Shown: positions 16,782 to 24,642 of the stretch, piece by piece
Layout: every line of letters begins with the position of its first letter
How positions within the stretch are numbered: position 1 is the first letter of the stretch
Source: CAVPEV01 sp963703555
Lineage (GTDB): Bacteria; Actinomycetota; Actinomycetes; Actinomycetales; Cellulomonadaceae
DNA length: 64,000 nucleotides
Assembly: GCA_963703555.1 (NCBI GenBank)
Contig: CAVPEV010000044.1
Coordinates: 62,001 to 126,000 of the forward strand
Direction: 5' to 3'
The notes under the pieces: generated by a model
Told to the model about the DNA's origin: nothing
Database searches by the model: none
The model's input: the letters and a program-made list of their open reading frames with translations, nothing else
Position numbers and translations under genes: made by a program

Positions 16782-17751
16782 CGCCCCCCAGATCCCCGAC
16801 GCCCCCCAGATCCCCGCCCCGGCGCCGTACACGACCACCGCCATCGGGCGTGACCAGGTCACCGTCGACCTCGAGCACGTGGCGCGCGCACCCGGGGCGC
16901 CCAAGCCGGACGCCATCCTCGTCGCGGACCGGGTCACCCGTCGGTTCGGCGGCATGACCGCCGTCGACGTGTCGCACCTGGAGGTCCAGCGGGGGGCGAT
17001 CACGGCGCTCATCGGGCCGAACGGTGCGGGCAAGACGACGCTGTTCAACCTGATCACCGGCTTCGACGCGCCGACCACCGGGACGTGGTCCTTCGACGGC
17101 GTGCCGTTCGCGCACGCATCGGCCGCCCGGGTCGCACGCGCCGGCATGGTCCGCACCTTCCAGCTGACCAAGGCCCTGGCGCACATGACGGTCATCGACA
17201 ATATGCGGCTGGGTGCCCCGCACCAGCCCGGGGAGAAGCCCTTCGTCGCCCTGGTGCCGCCGCTGTGGCGCGCGCGGGAGCGGGAGGTCACCGAGCGGGC
17301 GGAGGAGCTGCTCGCCCGGTTCCGGCTCGACACGATGCGGGACGAGTTCGCCGGCAGCCTGTCGGGGGGCCAGCGCAAGCTGCTGGAGATGGCCCGCGCG
17401 CTGATGAGCGAGCCCAGGATGATCATGCTCGACGAGCCGATGGCCGGGGTGAACCCGGCCCTCACCCAGTCCCTGCTCACCCACATCGTCGAGCTCCGCG
17501 AGCAGGGACGGACCGTGCTCTTCGTCGAGCACGACATGCACATGGTGCGGTACATCTCCGACTGGGTGGTCGTCATGGCGGAGGGTCGGATCGTTGCCGA
17601 GGGCCCGCCGGACTCCGTCATGGCCGACCGAGCGGTGGTCGACGCCTACCTGGGTGCCCACCACGACACCGACCTGGGTGACGACTCGCTCCTCGATCCG
17701 GCCACCCTGGCGGAGCTCGAGGCGGAAGCACAGGCGGAGGAGCAGGGATGA
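16771..17751 (+). CDS. livG: Branched-chain amino acid ABC transporter ATP-binding protein LivG
   Basis: 326 residues. The N-terminal 50 residues are a non-conserved extension with a repeated DAPQIP motif. Then come VADRVTRRFGGMTAVD, Walker A GPNGAGKTTLFNLITGF, signature LSGGQRKLLEMARALM, Walker B MIMLDEPMAGVNP and the switch VEHDMHMV. One of the two ATPases driving the transporter. A tail after residue 295 (GAHHDTDLGDDSLLDPATLAELEAEAQ) is acidic. ATG 16771 has AAGGAG ten bases upstream. Confidence 0.94.
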   Translation: MPADAPQIPDAPQIPAPAPYTTTAIGRDQVTVDLEHVARAPGAPKPDAILVADRVTRRFGGMTAVDVSHLEVQRGAITALIGPNGAGKTTLFNLITGFDAPTTGTWSFDGVPFAHASAARVARAGMVRTFQLTKALAHMTVIDNMRLGAPHQPGEKPFVALVPPLWRAREREVTERAEELLARFRLDTMRDEFAGSLSGGQRKLLEMARALMSEPRMIMLDEPMAGVNPALTQSLLTHIVELREQGRTVLFVEHDMHMVRYISDWVVVMAEGRIVAEGPPDSVMADRAVVDAYLGAHHDTDLGDDSLLDPATLAELEAEAQAEEQG

Positions 17752-18569
17752 CGACCGACCACCCCGTGCAGGTCTCGCCCGACGACCCGGCGACGCTGCA
17801 CCGCGGGCAGCCCGCCGGCGAGCCGCTGCTGGCGGCGACCGACCTCGTGGCCGGCTACGTGCCCGGGGTCGACATCCTCAACGGGTGCACCCTCGTGGCG
17901 CACCCCGGCGAGCTGGTCGGCGTCATCGGACCCAACGGTGCGGGCAAGTCGACCCTGCTCAAAGCGCTGTTCGGGCTGGTCCCGGTGCGCAGCGGCACGG
18001 TCACCCTCGCCGGCGAGGACATCACCAACCGTCGCGCCGACGTCCTCGTGCGCCGCGGCATCGGGTTCGTGCCGCAGACGAACAACGTGTTCCCCTCGCT
18101 GACCATCGAGGAGAACCTGCAGATGGGGGTGTACCAGGCGCCGCGGCGCTACGCCGAGCGGTTCGAGTTCATCGTCGACCTGTTCCCGGTGCTCGGCGAG
18201 CGACGACGCCAGCGGGCCGGGTCGCTGTCCGGCGGCGAGCGGCAGATGGTCGCCATGGCGCGCGCACTCATGATGGACCCGTCGGTGCTGCTGCTCGACG
18301 AGCCGTCCGCCGGGCTGTCCCCGGTGCGCCAGGACGAGACGTTCCTGCGCACCCGGGCGATCAACCGCGCCGGCGTGTCCGTGGTGATCGTCGAGCAGAA
18401 CGCCAGCCGGTGCCTGCAGATCTGCCACCGGGCCTACGTGCTGGACCAGGGCCGCAACGCGTACTCGGGCCGCGGCCGTGACCTGCTCAACGACCCGAAG
18501 GTCATCGAGCTGTACCTGGGGACCCTGGCGACGGACGTGCAGGAGGGGCGGACCGGGAACACTCGGTGA
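17748..18569 (+). CDS. livF: Branched-chain amino acid ABC transporter ATP-binding protein LivF
   Basis: 273 residues; the ATG overlaps the livG stop (ATGA). Motifs are GPNGAGKSTLLKALFGLV (Walker A), the LivF-type VPQTNNVFPSLTIEENLQMG, LSGGERQMVAMARALM, VLLLDEPSAGLSP and VEQNASRCL. The second ATPase of the livHMGF transporter. The C-terminal end runs 68 bp into the converging nucleotidyltransferase gene. No terminator hairpin stands directly behind it. Confidence 0.94.
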   Translation: MTTDHPVQVSPDDPATLHRGQPAGEPLLAATDLVAGYVPGVDILNGCTLVAHPGELVGVIGPNGAGKSTLLKALFGLVPVRSGTVTLAGEDITNRRADVLVRRGIGFVPQTNNVFPSLTIEENLQMGVYQAPRRYAERFEFIVDLFPVLGERRRQRAGSLSGGERQMVAMARALMMDPSVLLLDEPSAGLSPVRQDETFLRTRAINRAGVSVVIVEQNASRCLQICHRAYVLDQGRNAYSGRGRDLLNDPKVIELYLGTLATDVQEGRTGNTR

Positions 18570-19125
18570 CACCCAGCTCGTCCACCAGGTAGAGGAAGGC
18601 GCGCGCGTACGGCTGGTCGGCGGACTGGGCGCGCACCTGCACCCAGTCGATCCGCTCGCGCAGCGCTCGCGCCACGCCCAGCAGGTCGGTGAAGTCGCAG
18701 TGGTGCTCCCCGAGCACGCGCATCTTGATCGACAGCACGTCGGTCGCGGACAGCACCGGCATGCGCACCGCCATGACCTCGAGCTCGTCGCTGCGGGCCA
18801 GCAGCTCCTCGGTGACCGGCTCCCCCACCATCCGGTACAGGACGTCCACCAGCGCCCCGCCGAGGTAGGCCTTGAACAGCCAGTTCTCCGCCGGCTGTCG
18901 CACCGTCAGGCCTGCCTCGGCGAGCGCCGCCTGGGCTCGGCCGACGTCCGCCTCCATGACCGCGAAGTCGACGTCGTGGCTGGGCTCGGGAGCCCCGCGC
19001 GCCCACGCCGCGTAGCCCCCGGCCAGGGCGAAGGGCACGCCCGCCCGGATCAACGCACCTGCGGCCAGCCGCAGTGCGTCGTGCAGTTGCTGGGACCCGT
19101 CCCGCTGCTGGTCGGCATCGGCCAT
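18502..19125 (-). CDS. Nucleotidyltransferase-like protein
   Basis: 207 residues from ATG 19125. The central region ALAGGYAAWARGAPEPSHDVDFAV has the shape of a minimal nucleotidyltransferase active site (GG followed by a D-x-D pair), as in AbiEii/MNT-type and DUF6036-like proteins, and a later metal/base-binding SIKMRVLGEHHCDFTDLLGVARALRE. Such proteins can be stand-alone nucleotide transferases or antitoxin/toxin parts; no obvious partner gene is adjacent. The last 23 codons lie inside the 3' end of livF on the opposite strand, and this tail (ECSRSAPPARPSPGSPGTAR) has no conserved look. Confidence 0.75.
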   Translation of the reverse strand: MADADQQRDGSQQLHDALRLAAGALIRAGVPFALAGGYAAWARGAPEPSHDVDFAVMEADVGRAQAALAEAGLTVRQPAENWLFKAYLGGALVDVLYRMVGEPVTEELLARSDELEVMAVRMPVLSATDVLSIKMRVLGEHHCDFTDLLGVARALRERIDWVQVRAQSADQPYARAFLYLVDELGVTECSRSAPPARPSPGSPGTAR

Positions 19126-19180
19126 GATCCGAGTGTGGACCCGGGGGGCGGATCGGCACAGCATCGGGGAGGATCGACGG

Positions 19181-19987
19181 GTGCGGTTGGCGACGTTCAA
19201 CATCCAGCACGGCCGGTCGGTGGCGGACGGCGCCGTCGACGTGGACCGGTTCGCCCGCGCGGTACGGACCCTCGACGCGGACGTCCTAGCCCTGCAGGAG
19301 GTCGACGTCGACCAGCCGCGGTCGCACGGTGCGGACCTCACGGCGGTGGCGGCCGAGGCGATGGGGGCCGTCGCCCACCGGTTCGTCGCGACCCTGCACG
19401 GCGAGCCAGGGGTCTGGACCACGGCGACGAGCGTGCGGCCGCCCGTCGGGGCCGCGTACGGGACAGCGCTGCTCACCCGCTTCCCGGTGCGCGGCTGGCG
19501 AACCCTGTCGCTGCCCCGGCCCTACCGCCGCGTCCCCGTGGTCCTGGAAGGTCAGCACCGGCTGACGCTGGTGGCCGACGAACCGCGCGCCGCGGTGGCC
19601 GCCGTGCTGGCGACCCCCGAGGGTCCGCTCACCGTGGTGGCGACGCATCTCACCTTCGTCCCGGGGTGGAACGCCGTGCAGCTGCACCGGCTGGCCCGCG
19701 CCGCGCGCCTGCTGCCGGCACCGCTCGTGCTCCTCGGTGACCTCAACCTGCGTGGTCCGTGGCCGGCTCGGATCACCGGGTTGGTCCCGCTCGCCAGCCT
19801 GCCGACCTATCCGAACGGGTCGCCCGCCCGGCAGCTGGATCACGTGCTCGCCGGCCCGCACGTGCACCCCCTCGCTGCGGCGACGGCGCTCGACCTCGGC
19901 CTGTCCGACCACCTCGCCCTCGTCGTCGGCGTGCGGCTGGATGACGAGGGGCTCGACACCGCGCCGCGCGACGAGGTGCGGGCATGA
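19181..19987 (+). CDS. Endonuclease/exonuclease/phosphatase family protein
   Basis: 268 residues from GTG 19181 (GGGGAGGA upstream). The EEP fold is marked by VRLATFNIQHGR at the start, VLALQEVDVDQPRS (catalytic Glu), VVATHLTFVPGWNAVQL, VLLGDLNLRGP (Asp-x-Asn) and GLSDHLALVV (final Asp-His). EEP proteins cleave phosphodiester or phosphomonoester bonds in nucleic acids, lipids or inositol phosphates; no membrane segment or signal peptide is seen and the substrate is unknown. Divergent from the nucleotidyltransferase-like gene; the stop codon lies within the following terminator stem. Confidence 0.88.
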   Translation: MRLATFNIQHGRSVADGAVDVDRFARAVRTLDADVLALQEVDVDQPRSHGADLTAVAAEAMGAVAHRFVATLHGEPGVWTTATSVRPPVGAAYGTALLTRFPVRGWRTLSLPRPYRRVPVVLEGQHRLTLVADEPRAAVAAVLATPEGPLTVVATHLTFVPGWNAVQLHRLARAARLLPAPLVLLGDLNLRGPWPARITGLVPLASLPTYPNGSPARQLDHVLAGPHVHPLAAATALDLGLSDHLALVVGVRLDDEGLDTAPRDEVRA

Positions 19988-20021
19988 CGGAGCCCGGCGC
20001 GTCACACGCACCGGGCTCCGT
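19987..20021. terminator. Bidirectional terminator between EEP gene and liv binding-protein gene
   Basis: Perfect 11-bp stem (ACGGAGCCCGG at 19987-19997 with 20011-20021) and a 13-base loop. It starts in the stop codon of the EEP gene and lies about 50 bp from the stop of the converging binding-protein gene. Confidence 0.85.
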
Positions 20022-20072
20022 CGGGGTGGGGGTGCGGCTGCGTCACGGTGTGACGTCAGCCGGCCCGCTGGA

Positions 20073-21344
20073 TCACTCGGTCGGGACCTTCCCCTCCACG
20101 GCCTTGACCCAGGAGACGGTGTTGTCCGCGGCGTACTTGTACACGCCGATGAACGCCGACGACGGGTCGTTCTTCGCGTTGAACGGTCCGATGCCGGCCT
20201 GCCCGCTGTACTGGATGTCCGTGCCGGCCTTCAGGAGGGTGACGCAGTCGGCGAACGAGGTGCACTTCTCCCCGCCGTCGGCCCCGGAGACCGCAGCCAT
20301 GTTCTTCTGGATGGTCGGACCGTCCGTGCCGCCCCCCTTCACGGCCGCCAGCGCAGTCAGGACCGTCGCGTCGTAAGACTCCGGCGCGTAGGCGTAGTCG
20401 GTCAGACTCGGGTCGACCGACTTGAGCCGGGTCTGGAAGTCTGCGGAGGGGAAGGCTCCCGGGATGGTGCCCTGGGCACCCTCGAGCGTGCCCGGCTGGA
20501 AGTCCTTCGAGTAGTCGGCCGTGTTGCCGTCGACGAGGTAGATCGTCGAGGGCGCGACGCCCGCGGCGACGAGCTCGGGGATGATCTGCTTGGTCTGCTC
20601 GAAGGCGATCACCGCTACCGCGCTCGGACTGGTGGCGAGCAGCGCGGTGATGTCCGAGGTGAAGCTGCTCGCGGTCGGATCGAACTCCTGCCCTGTCTTG
20701 CCATAGGTCACCGTGCCGCCGGCCGCCTCGACGGTCTTCTGGACCACGTCGCGCAGCGACGTGCCGTAGTCGTCGTTGAACACGAGGATGCCGAGGTTGG
20801 ACACCCCGTCCCCAGTGATGAGGTTGCCGAGGGCGGCGCCCTGGACGGTGTCGGGCGGGGCGGTGCGGAAGTAGAACGGGCTGTACCCGGACAGCTTCGT
20901 GGCCGTGTTCGCCGGGGAGATCATCACGATGTTCGCGCCGGTGACGTCGTCCACGACGTTGAGCGTCACGGACGACGACGCGGCCCCGATGATCACCTGG
21001 GCCTTCTGGGAGATGAGGTCGGTGACCGACTGGGTGGCGACCTCGGCGTGGTCGGCGTCGGAGGAGTCCGTGTGGACGACCTTCACCGGGGAGCCGTTCA
21101 CCCCGCCGGCGTCGTTGATGTCCTTGACAGCCAGGTTGACGCCGGCGACCTCGGGCGGGCCCAGGTAGGCCAGCGAGCCGGTCTGTGGCAGGAGCGTGCC
21201 CACGATCAGGGCGTCCCCGCCGGCGGGCGCCCCGGACGAGGTGCTGCCCGCCGGCTGGTTGGCGCTGCTGCTGCAGGCCGTCAGTGCGAGCGCGACGGCA
21301 CCCGTGAAGGCTGCTGCGTGAACCGCACGTGTCGATCGATTCAT
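20073..21344 (-). CDS. livK: Branched-chain amino acid ABC transporter substrate-binding lipoprotein
   Basis: 423 residues from ATG 21344. A lipoprotein signal (AFTGAVALALTACSSSAN, lipobox LTAC near residue 24) anchors it outside the membrane. The mature part is a periplasmic-binding-protein type 1 fold: LIVGTLLPQTGSLAYLGPPE, INDAGGVNGSPVKVV, DLISQKAQVIIGAASSSVT, NIVMISPANTA, YAPESYDATVLTALA. It belongs functionally with livHMGF, which lies 1.5 kb away on the other strand, with two unrelated genes between. Ligand (Leu/Ile/Val or another amide/amino acid) is inferred from the family. Its upstream region carries a GACACA-type palindrome. Confidence 0.93.
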   Translation of the reverse strand: MNRSTRAVHAAAFTGAVALALTACSSSANQPAGSTSSGAPAGGDALIVGTLLPQTGSLAYLGPPEVAGVNLAVKDINDAGGVNGSPVKVVHTDSSDADHAEVATQSVTDLISQKAQVIIGAASSSVTLNVVDDVTGANIVMISPANTATKLSGYSPFYFRTAPPDTVQGAALGNLITGDGVSNLGILVFNDDYGTSLRDVVQKTVEAAGGTVTYGKTGQEFDPTASSFTSDITALLATSPSAVAVIAFEQTKQIIPELVAAGVAPSTIYLVDGNTADYSKDFQPGTLEGAQGTIPGAFPSADFQTRLKSVDPSLTDYAYAPESYDATVLTALAAVKGGGTDGPTIQKNMAAVSGADGGEKCTSFADCVTLLKAGTDIQYSGQAGIGPFNAKNDPSSAFIGVYKYAADNTVSWVKAVEGKVPTE

Positions 21345-21434
21345 GCGTGGTACCCCTTCGACTGAGGAGTCGGTCGTGCGACCGAGGGTCAGTCCCCGTC
21401 CCGGGCGGCGCCCGGGGGAACTGCGGGCACCGTA

Positions 21435-21460
21435 GACACACCATGTGTCAGGCATGTGTC
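21435..21460. promoter_or_regulatory. Palindromic operator-like repeat upstream of the binding-protein gene
   Basis: GACACACCATGTGTC (21435-21449) is a perfect inverted repeat with 6-bp arms and a 3-base spacer. A third half-site CATGTGTC follows at 21453-21460. It lies 90-115 bp upstream of the binding-protein start, between it and the ANTAR gene, a good place for a repressor. The regulator is unknown. Confidence 0.4.
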
Positions 21461-21538
21461 GCCGAGGGTCACCCGAGCACTTGTGACCAAGTTGTGACCT
21501 ATGTCCCGGTTCGGGCGATCATGCGGCGGCGGACGGTC

Positions 21539-22237
21539 TCAGCGGGCGCCCACCTGCTCGATGACCGCGTCCGCCACCTCACGCATGGTCAGGCGGCGGT
21601 CCATGGACGTCTTCTGGATCCACCGGAACGCCTCCGGCTCGGTGAGGCCCATCCGCGTCATGAGGAGTCCCTTGGCGCGGTCCACCCGCTTGCGCGTCTC
21701 GAACCGCTCCGTCATGTCCGCGACCTCGGCCTCGAGCGCCGAGATCTGCGCATACCGCGAGATCGCGATCTCCAGCGCCGGCAGCAGGTCCGCCGGACTG
21801 AACGGCTTGACCACGTACGCCATCGCGCCCGCGTCCCGGGCGCGCTCGACGAGGTCGGTCTGGGAGAAGGCGGTGAGCAGCACGACGGGCGCGAGACGCT
21901 CCTTGCCGATCCGCTCCGCCGCCGAGATGCCGTCGAGCACGGGCATCTTCACGTCCATGACCACGACGTCCGGGCGCAGCTCGGTGGCGAGGCGGACGGC
22001 CTGCTCACCGTCGCCGGCCTCACCCACGACGTCGAACCCCGCCTCGCGGAGGGTCTCGACGACGTCCATCCGGATGAGCGCCTCGTCCTCGGCGACCACT
22101 GCGCGCCGACGCGGGCGCGCCGCCGGGTCCTCGGCGGGCGCCGGCGCCGGTACCGCAGTCGTGTCCGGCGTGGGAGTAGCAACGGGCGTCGCGGCTGGGT
22201 CGGCGCTGACGGTCGGCTTCTGGTCCTTCGTGGTCAC
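21539..22237 (-). CDS. ANTAR domain response regulator
   Basis: 232 residues from GTG 22237. An Ala/Pro/Thr-rich N-terminus (to about 45) precedes a receiver domain (RRAVVAEDEALIRMDVVETL; phosphoacceptor Asp in PDVVVMDVKMPVLDG; VLLTAFSQ; AYVVKPF) and a C-terminal ANTAR domain (about 170-228: LEAEVADMTERFETRKRVDRAKGLL...EAFRWIQKTSMDRRLTMREVADAVI). ANTAR proteins bind paired hairpins in nascent RNA and block termination. The form resembles the conserved actinobacterial orthologue of Mycobacterium Rv1626. No histidine kinase is adjacent, so the phosphodonor is elsewhere. Confidence 0.93.
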   Translation of the reverse strand: MTTKDQKPTVSADPAATPVATPTPDTTAVPAPAPAEDPAARPRRRAVVAEDEALIRMDVVETLREAGFDVVGEAGDGEQAVRLATELRPDVVVMDVKMPVLDGISAAERIGKERLAPVVLLTAFSQTDLVERARDAGAMAYVVKPFSPADLLPALEIAISRYAQISALEAEVADMTERFETRKRVDRAKGLLMTRMGLTEPEAFRWIQKTSMDRRLTMREVADAVIEQVGAR

Positions 22238-22300
22238 GGCAGAAGAGTAGTGCCGCCGGCACCGGTAGGCTGCGTAGCATCGGTGGCGACCCACCGCGCA

Positions 22301-22374
22301 GCCCCGATAGCCCAACTGGCAGAGGCGTTCGGCTCAAACCCGATCCAGTGTGGGTTCGAATCCCACTCGGGGCA
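22301..22374 (+). tRNA. tRNA-Leu (CAA) with a short, class I variable loop
   Basis: The cloverleaf folds as follows: acceptor GCCCCGA/TCGGGGC, D-arm with GCC/GGC stem and TGGCAGA loop, anticodon arm TTCGG-CTCAAAC-CCGAT (one U-U mismatch at the base), 5-base variable loop CCAGT, and T-arm GTGGG-TTCGAAT-CCCAC. The discriminator base is A and the gene encodes CC but no final A. The anticodon CAA reads UUG leucine codons. Leu tRNAs are normally class II with a long variable arm; this one is not. The mobile region begins directly behind it. Confidence 0.85.
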
Positions 22375-22456
22375 CCGTATATCTGCAGGTCAGATGCGTG
22401 CAGATGAGGTTCATGTCGCACACGTGTCGCAACAAGTTGATCTTGTACGGTGCCCC
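22369..22456. repeat. Inverted copy of the tRNA 3' end
   Basis: GGGGCACCGTA (22369-22379, the last bases of the tRNA and following DNA) recurs as a perfect 11-bp inverse complement TACGGTGCCCC at 22446-22456. The 66 bases between them hold no gene. It may be a terminator-like stem or a relic of recombination at the tRNA. Confidence 0.5.
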
Positions 22457-22577
22457 TGCTCGCGTATGGCAAACGATGCAGCGCAGCCATCTCCGACTCT
22501 GGTGTCGTCACGGCGCCATAGGCTCGGCCAGGCGGCCCCGGCAGGAGGGCTACCGGGAGTGCGGGAAGAGGTTCGGC

Positions 22578-22820
22578 GTGGATGCTGGACGGTGGGCAGC
22601 GGCGACGACGGTCGTACTGGCAGCGATGCTTGGCGAATGCGACGCAGCGTCGGAACCGACGACTGCGTCGTCCCCGTCGCCGAGGCCCACGCTGTCCTCG
22701 AGCAGCCCGTCCGCTTCACGGGCTCCCGAGCCGACTCAAATCGCGGGGCCGTCCCCTAGTCCTAGAGGCTTATGCGAAACCCTCTCGGAAGAAGTAAAGG
22801 CCGGTTGCGGCGTGGAATGA
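22578..22820 (+). pseudogene. Secreted or lipoprotein-like gene truncated by IS5 element
   Basis: From GTG 22578 the frame encodes a hydrophobic stretch (WAAATTVVLAAMLGECDA) followed by a Ser/Pro/Thr-rich linker, the usual start of an exported lipoprotein (the lipobox LGEC is imperfect). About 63 codons are native; the frame then runs into the IS element at about 22767 and stops at 22820 in IS sequence. The function cannot be told because the mature domain is missing. It could also be a chance frame. The stretch between the tRNA and this frame (22377-22577) shows nothing else coding. Confidence 0.35.
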
Positions 22821-23543
22821 GGACGTGAAGGTCTTCAGCGGTCGGCGATAGTCGGTGAAGAGGATCCGCCATGCCTTGAGCGTGGCGACGGCTCGCTCGA
22901 CCGGGGCACGGTAGGAACTCACCTGGCTGTTCCATTCGTGTTCCCATTCCAGGAGCTTGCGGCATGTCGGCTTGCGGATGGGCGTGGTGATGCAGTCGGT
23001 TCCGATGAACCCCTTGTCGCCGAAGACTGCTCCGGAGTTCTCGAGGATCTTCTCGACCACTGATCCCTTCAGTTTCGCCATGTCGTGGCGGTTGCCGGTG
23101 ACGGGCTCGGAGACGAACGTGATGCGGCCCTGCAGGTTCGTGACGACCACGGAGCCGTGCCCAGTGGTCTTGTCCTTCCCGGCCCACAGCTCATCCTGGC
23201 CGTCCCAGGACCAGCATGGCCACGCCGTGCCGTCTACGAGGGCGGTCGCGCCTGAGGTCGCCTCGGCCGCATCCTCCTGCGTCGCCCGGTCCTGCCTTGC
23301 CGCAGTCTCGACCAACGGTGTCAGGAAGGTGATGCACCGCGATATCGTTGACTGGTCGACGTCGAAGATGTCGGCCCACACATCCTCGATGATGTTCTGC
23401 CGCAGATACCCGCAGGTCACCACGAGCGCGTCTCGCAGGGACAGTTCACGTGGGCGCCCCTCACCCTTGTCCCACGGCTGCTCGCGCAATCTTGTGACTC
23501 GGCGCTCCAACTCGTTCAGTTGCTCTTCGTCCAGTCCTGACAT
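22770..23543 (-). CDS. IS5 family transposase (DDE superfamily, DDE_Tnp_4 type)
   Basis: 257 residues from ATG 23543; a TTG at 23558 with GGAG upstream would add five. The N-terminal helix-turn-helix part contains RDALVVTCGYLRQNIIEDVWADIFDVDQSTISR. The catalytic core has ATALVDGTAWPCWSWDG (first Asp), SEPVTGNRHDMAKLKGS, AVFGDKGFIG (second Asp) and RAPVERAVATLKAWRIL (Glu), matching the HARBI1-like DDE arrangement. Length and all catalytic residues look intact, so the enzyme may still be active if both element ends exist. A 14-bp inverted repeat overlaps the start region. Confidence 0.85.
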   Translation of the reverse strand: MSGLDEEQLNELERRVTRLREQPWDKGEGRPRELSLRDALVVTCGYLRQNIIEDVWADIFDVDQSTISRCITFLTPLVETAARQDRATQEDAAEATSGATALVDGTAWPCWSWDGQDELWAGKDKTTGHGSVVVTNLQGRITFVSEPVTGNRHDMAKLKGSVVEKILENSGAVFGDKGFIGTDCITTPIRKPTCRKLLEWEHEWNSQVSSYRAPVERAVATLKAWRILFTDYRRPLKTFTSSFHAATGLYFFREGFA

Positions 23544-23554
23544 GCGCTCGAACC

Positions 23555-23621
23555 GCAACGGCTTCTCCCGTCATCAGAGGGTGGCATTCACCTCCTTTGT
23601 ATCGATCGGAGAAGCCGTTGC
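23555..23621 (-). repeat. Inverted repeat spanning the transposase translation start
   Basis: GCAACGGCTTCTCC (23555-23568) and its perfect complement (23608-23621) flank 39 bases. In the transposase mRNA this stem would enclose a strong AAAGGAGGTGA-ATG signal and pair with the GGAG before the TTG start, so it could lower transposase translation. Seen: the repeat. Inferred: the role. Confidence 0.5.
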
Positions 23622-23677
23622 CACGTATTTGTCGCGGCGTGTCGCTATCGCCCGGAAAGTTCTTGGACGGAACTGGA

Positions 23678-24576
23678 GGCTTATTCAGAACTTCGGTTGA
23701 CCGACCGGGAAAGGTTCAGCGATAGGCGTGTCGATGAAGGTCGATGGCCTGTTCTTCGAGAGGATTGGGTTACGGCACTCAAATTCCGCAGAACGGGCCA
23801 TCGCATGTACCATGCTACAGGTTTCAGCAAGGATGAGATCGTCACTTTGTGCGCGATGATCACCGAGCGCTTCGGGCCGCAGCACCGAAAGCTCGGTCGC
23901 AGCCGGGTCCTGGGGTTGTTCAAGTCGGTCGTCGTGACGTTGACCTACCTGCGTCGCAATCACATCCAGCAGGAATTGGCCGAACTGCATGGTCGCGTCC
24001 CAGCCGACGATCTCACGGACCATCGCCAAGTACACCCCGATCCTGGGCGAACTCCTCACCGAGTGGGTGCCCACGGTGGAGGACCTCGACCCCGCGGAGC
24101 AGCTGATCATCGACGGAACGCTGCTGCCGTGCTGGTCATGGGCCGATCATCGCGAACTGTGGTCCGGCAAGCACCGCACCACCGGGCTGAACGTCCAGGT
24201 GGCCTGCACGCCGAGCGGGCCGGCTGGTCTGGGTCTCAGACCCGCTTCCCGGGCAAGACCCATGACACCAATGCCATCCGCCAATCCGGACTGCTGGACA
24301 GAGAAGACGGTCCCCAGCACATCGGGGACAAAGGCTACATCGGACTGGGAATGATCGTCCCCATCAGAAAGCCGCCAGCTCGGCGCCTGCTGGACTGGGA
24401 GAAACAACTCAACCACGACGTCAGCTCGATCCGATACACGATCGAACGCACCATCGCCAATCTCAAGACCTGGAGAATCCTCCACACCGACTACCGCCGC
24501 CCACTGCACACGTTCTCCGAAACAATCTCAACCGTCATAGCACTCGAGTTCTACCGAACCTCATTCTGAATAACCC
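23678..24576 (+). mobile_element. Degenerate IS5-type insertion sequence
   Basis: Terminal inverted repeats GGCTTATTCAGAA (23678-23690) and its complement with one mismatch (24564-24576) bound a 0.9-kb element. GC content is visibly lower than in the surrounding chromosome. The transposase inside is broken (see the pseudogene). No clear target duplication is seen at the borders. Confidence 0.75.
23697..24569 (+). pseudogene. IS5 family transposase, two frameshifts
   Basis: Homologous to the neighbouring IS5 transposase. The frame runs to about 23985 (VTLTYLRRNHIQQELAELHGR). Homology then moves to another frame (QPTISRTIAKYTPILGELL ... LIIDGTLLPCWSWADHREL, about 23989-24220) and back to the first (SQTRFPGKTHDTNAIRQSG ... 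HIGDKGYIGLGMIVPIRKP ... IANLKTWRILHTDYRRPL). The two shifts compensate, so the gene reads through but the middle third, with the first catalytic Asp, is out of frame. It cannot give an active enzyme without recoding. Confidence 0.8.
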
Positions 24577-24642
24577 TAACGGCACGGAACGCCAACAGGT
24601 CGTGTGTCGCTGGTTCATCTGACCAGAGGGGGAACGCTGTGC

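Larger units (their letters stand above)
22767..23660 (-). mobile_element. IS5-type insertion sequence (right end unclear)
   Basis: The element carries one intact DDE transposase gene. The left end reads GGCTTATGCGAAACC from 22767 and contains the transposase stop codon. It resembles the GGCTTATTCAGAA end of the neighbouring element. No matching inverted copy is found on the right side before the next element begins at 23678, so the right end may be lost or diverged. Confidence 0.7.
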
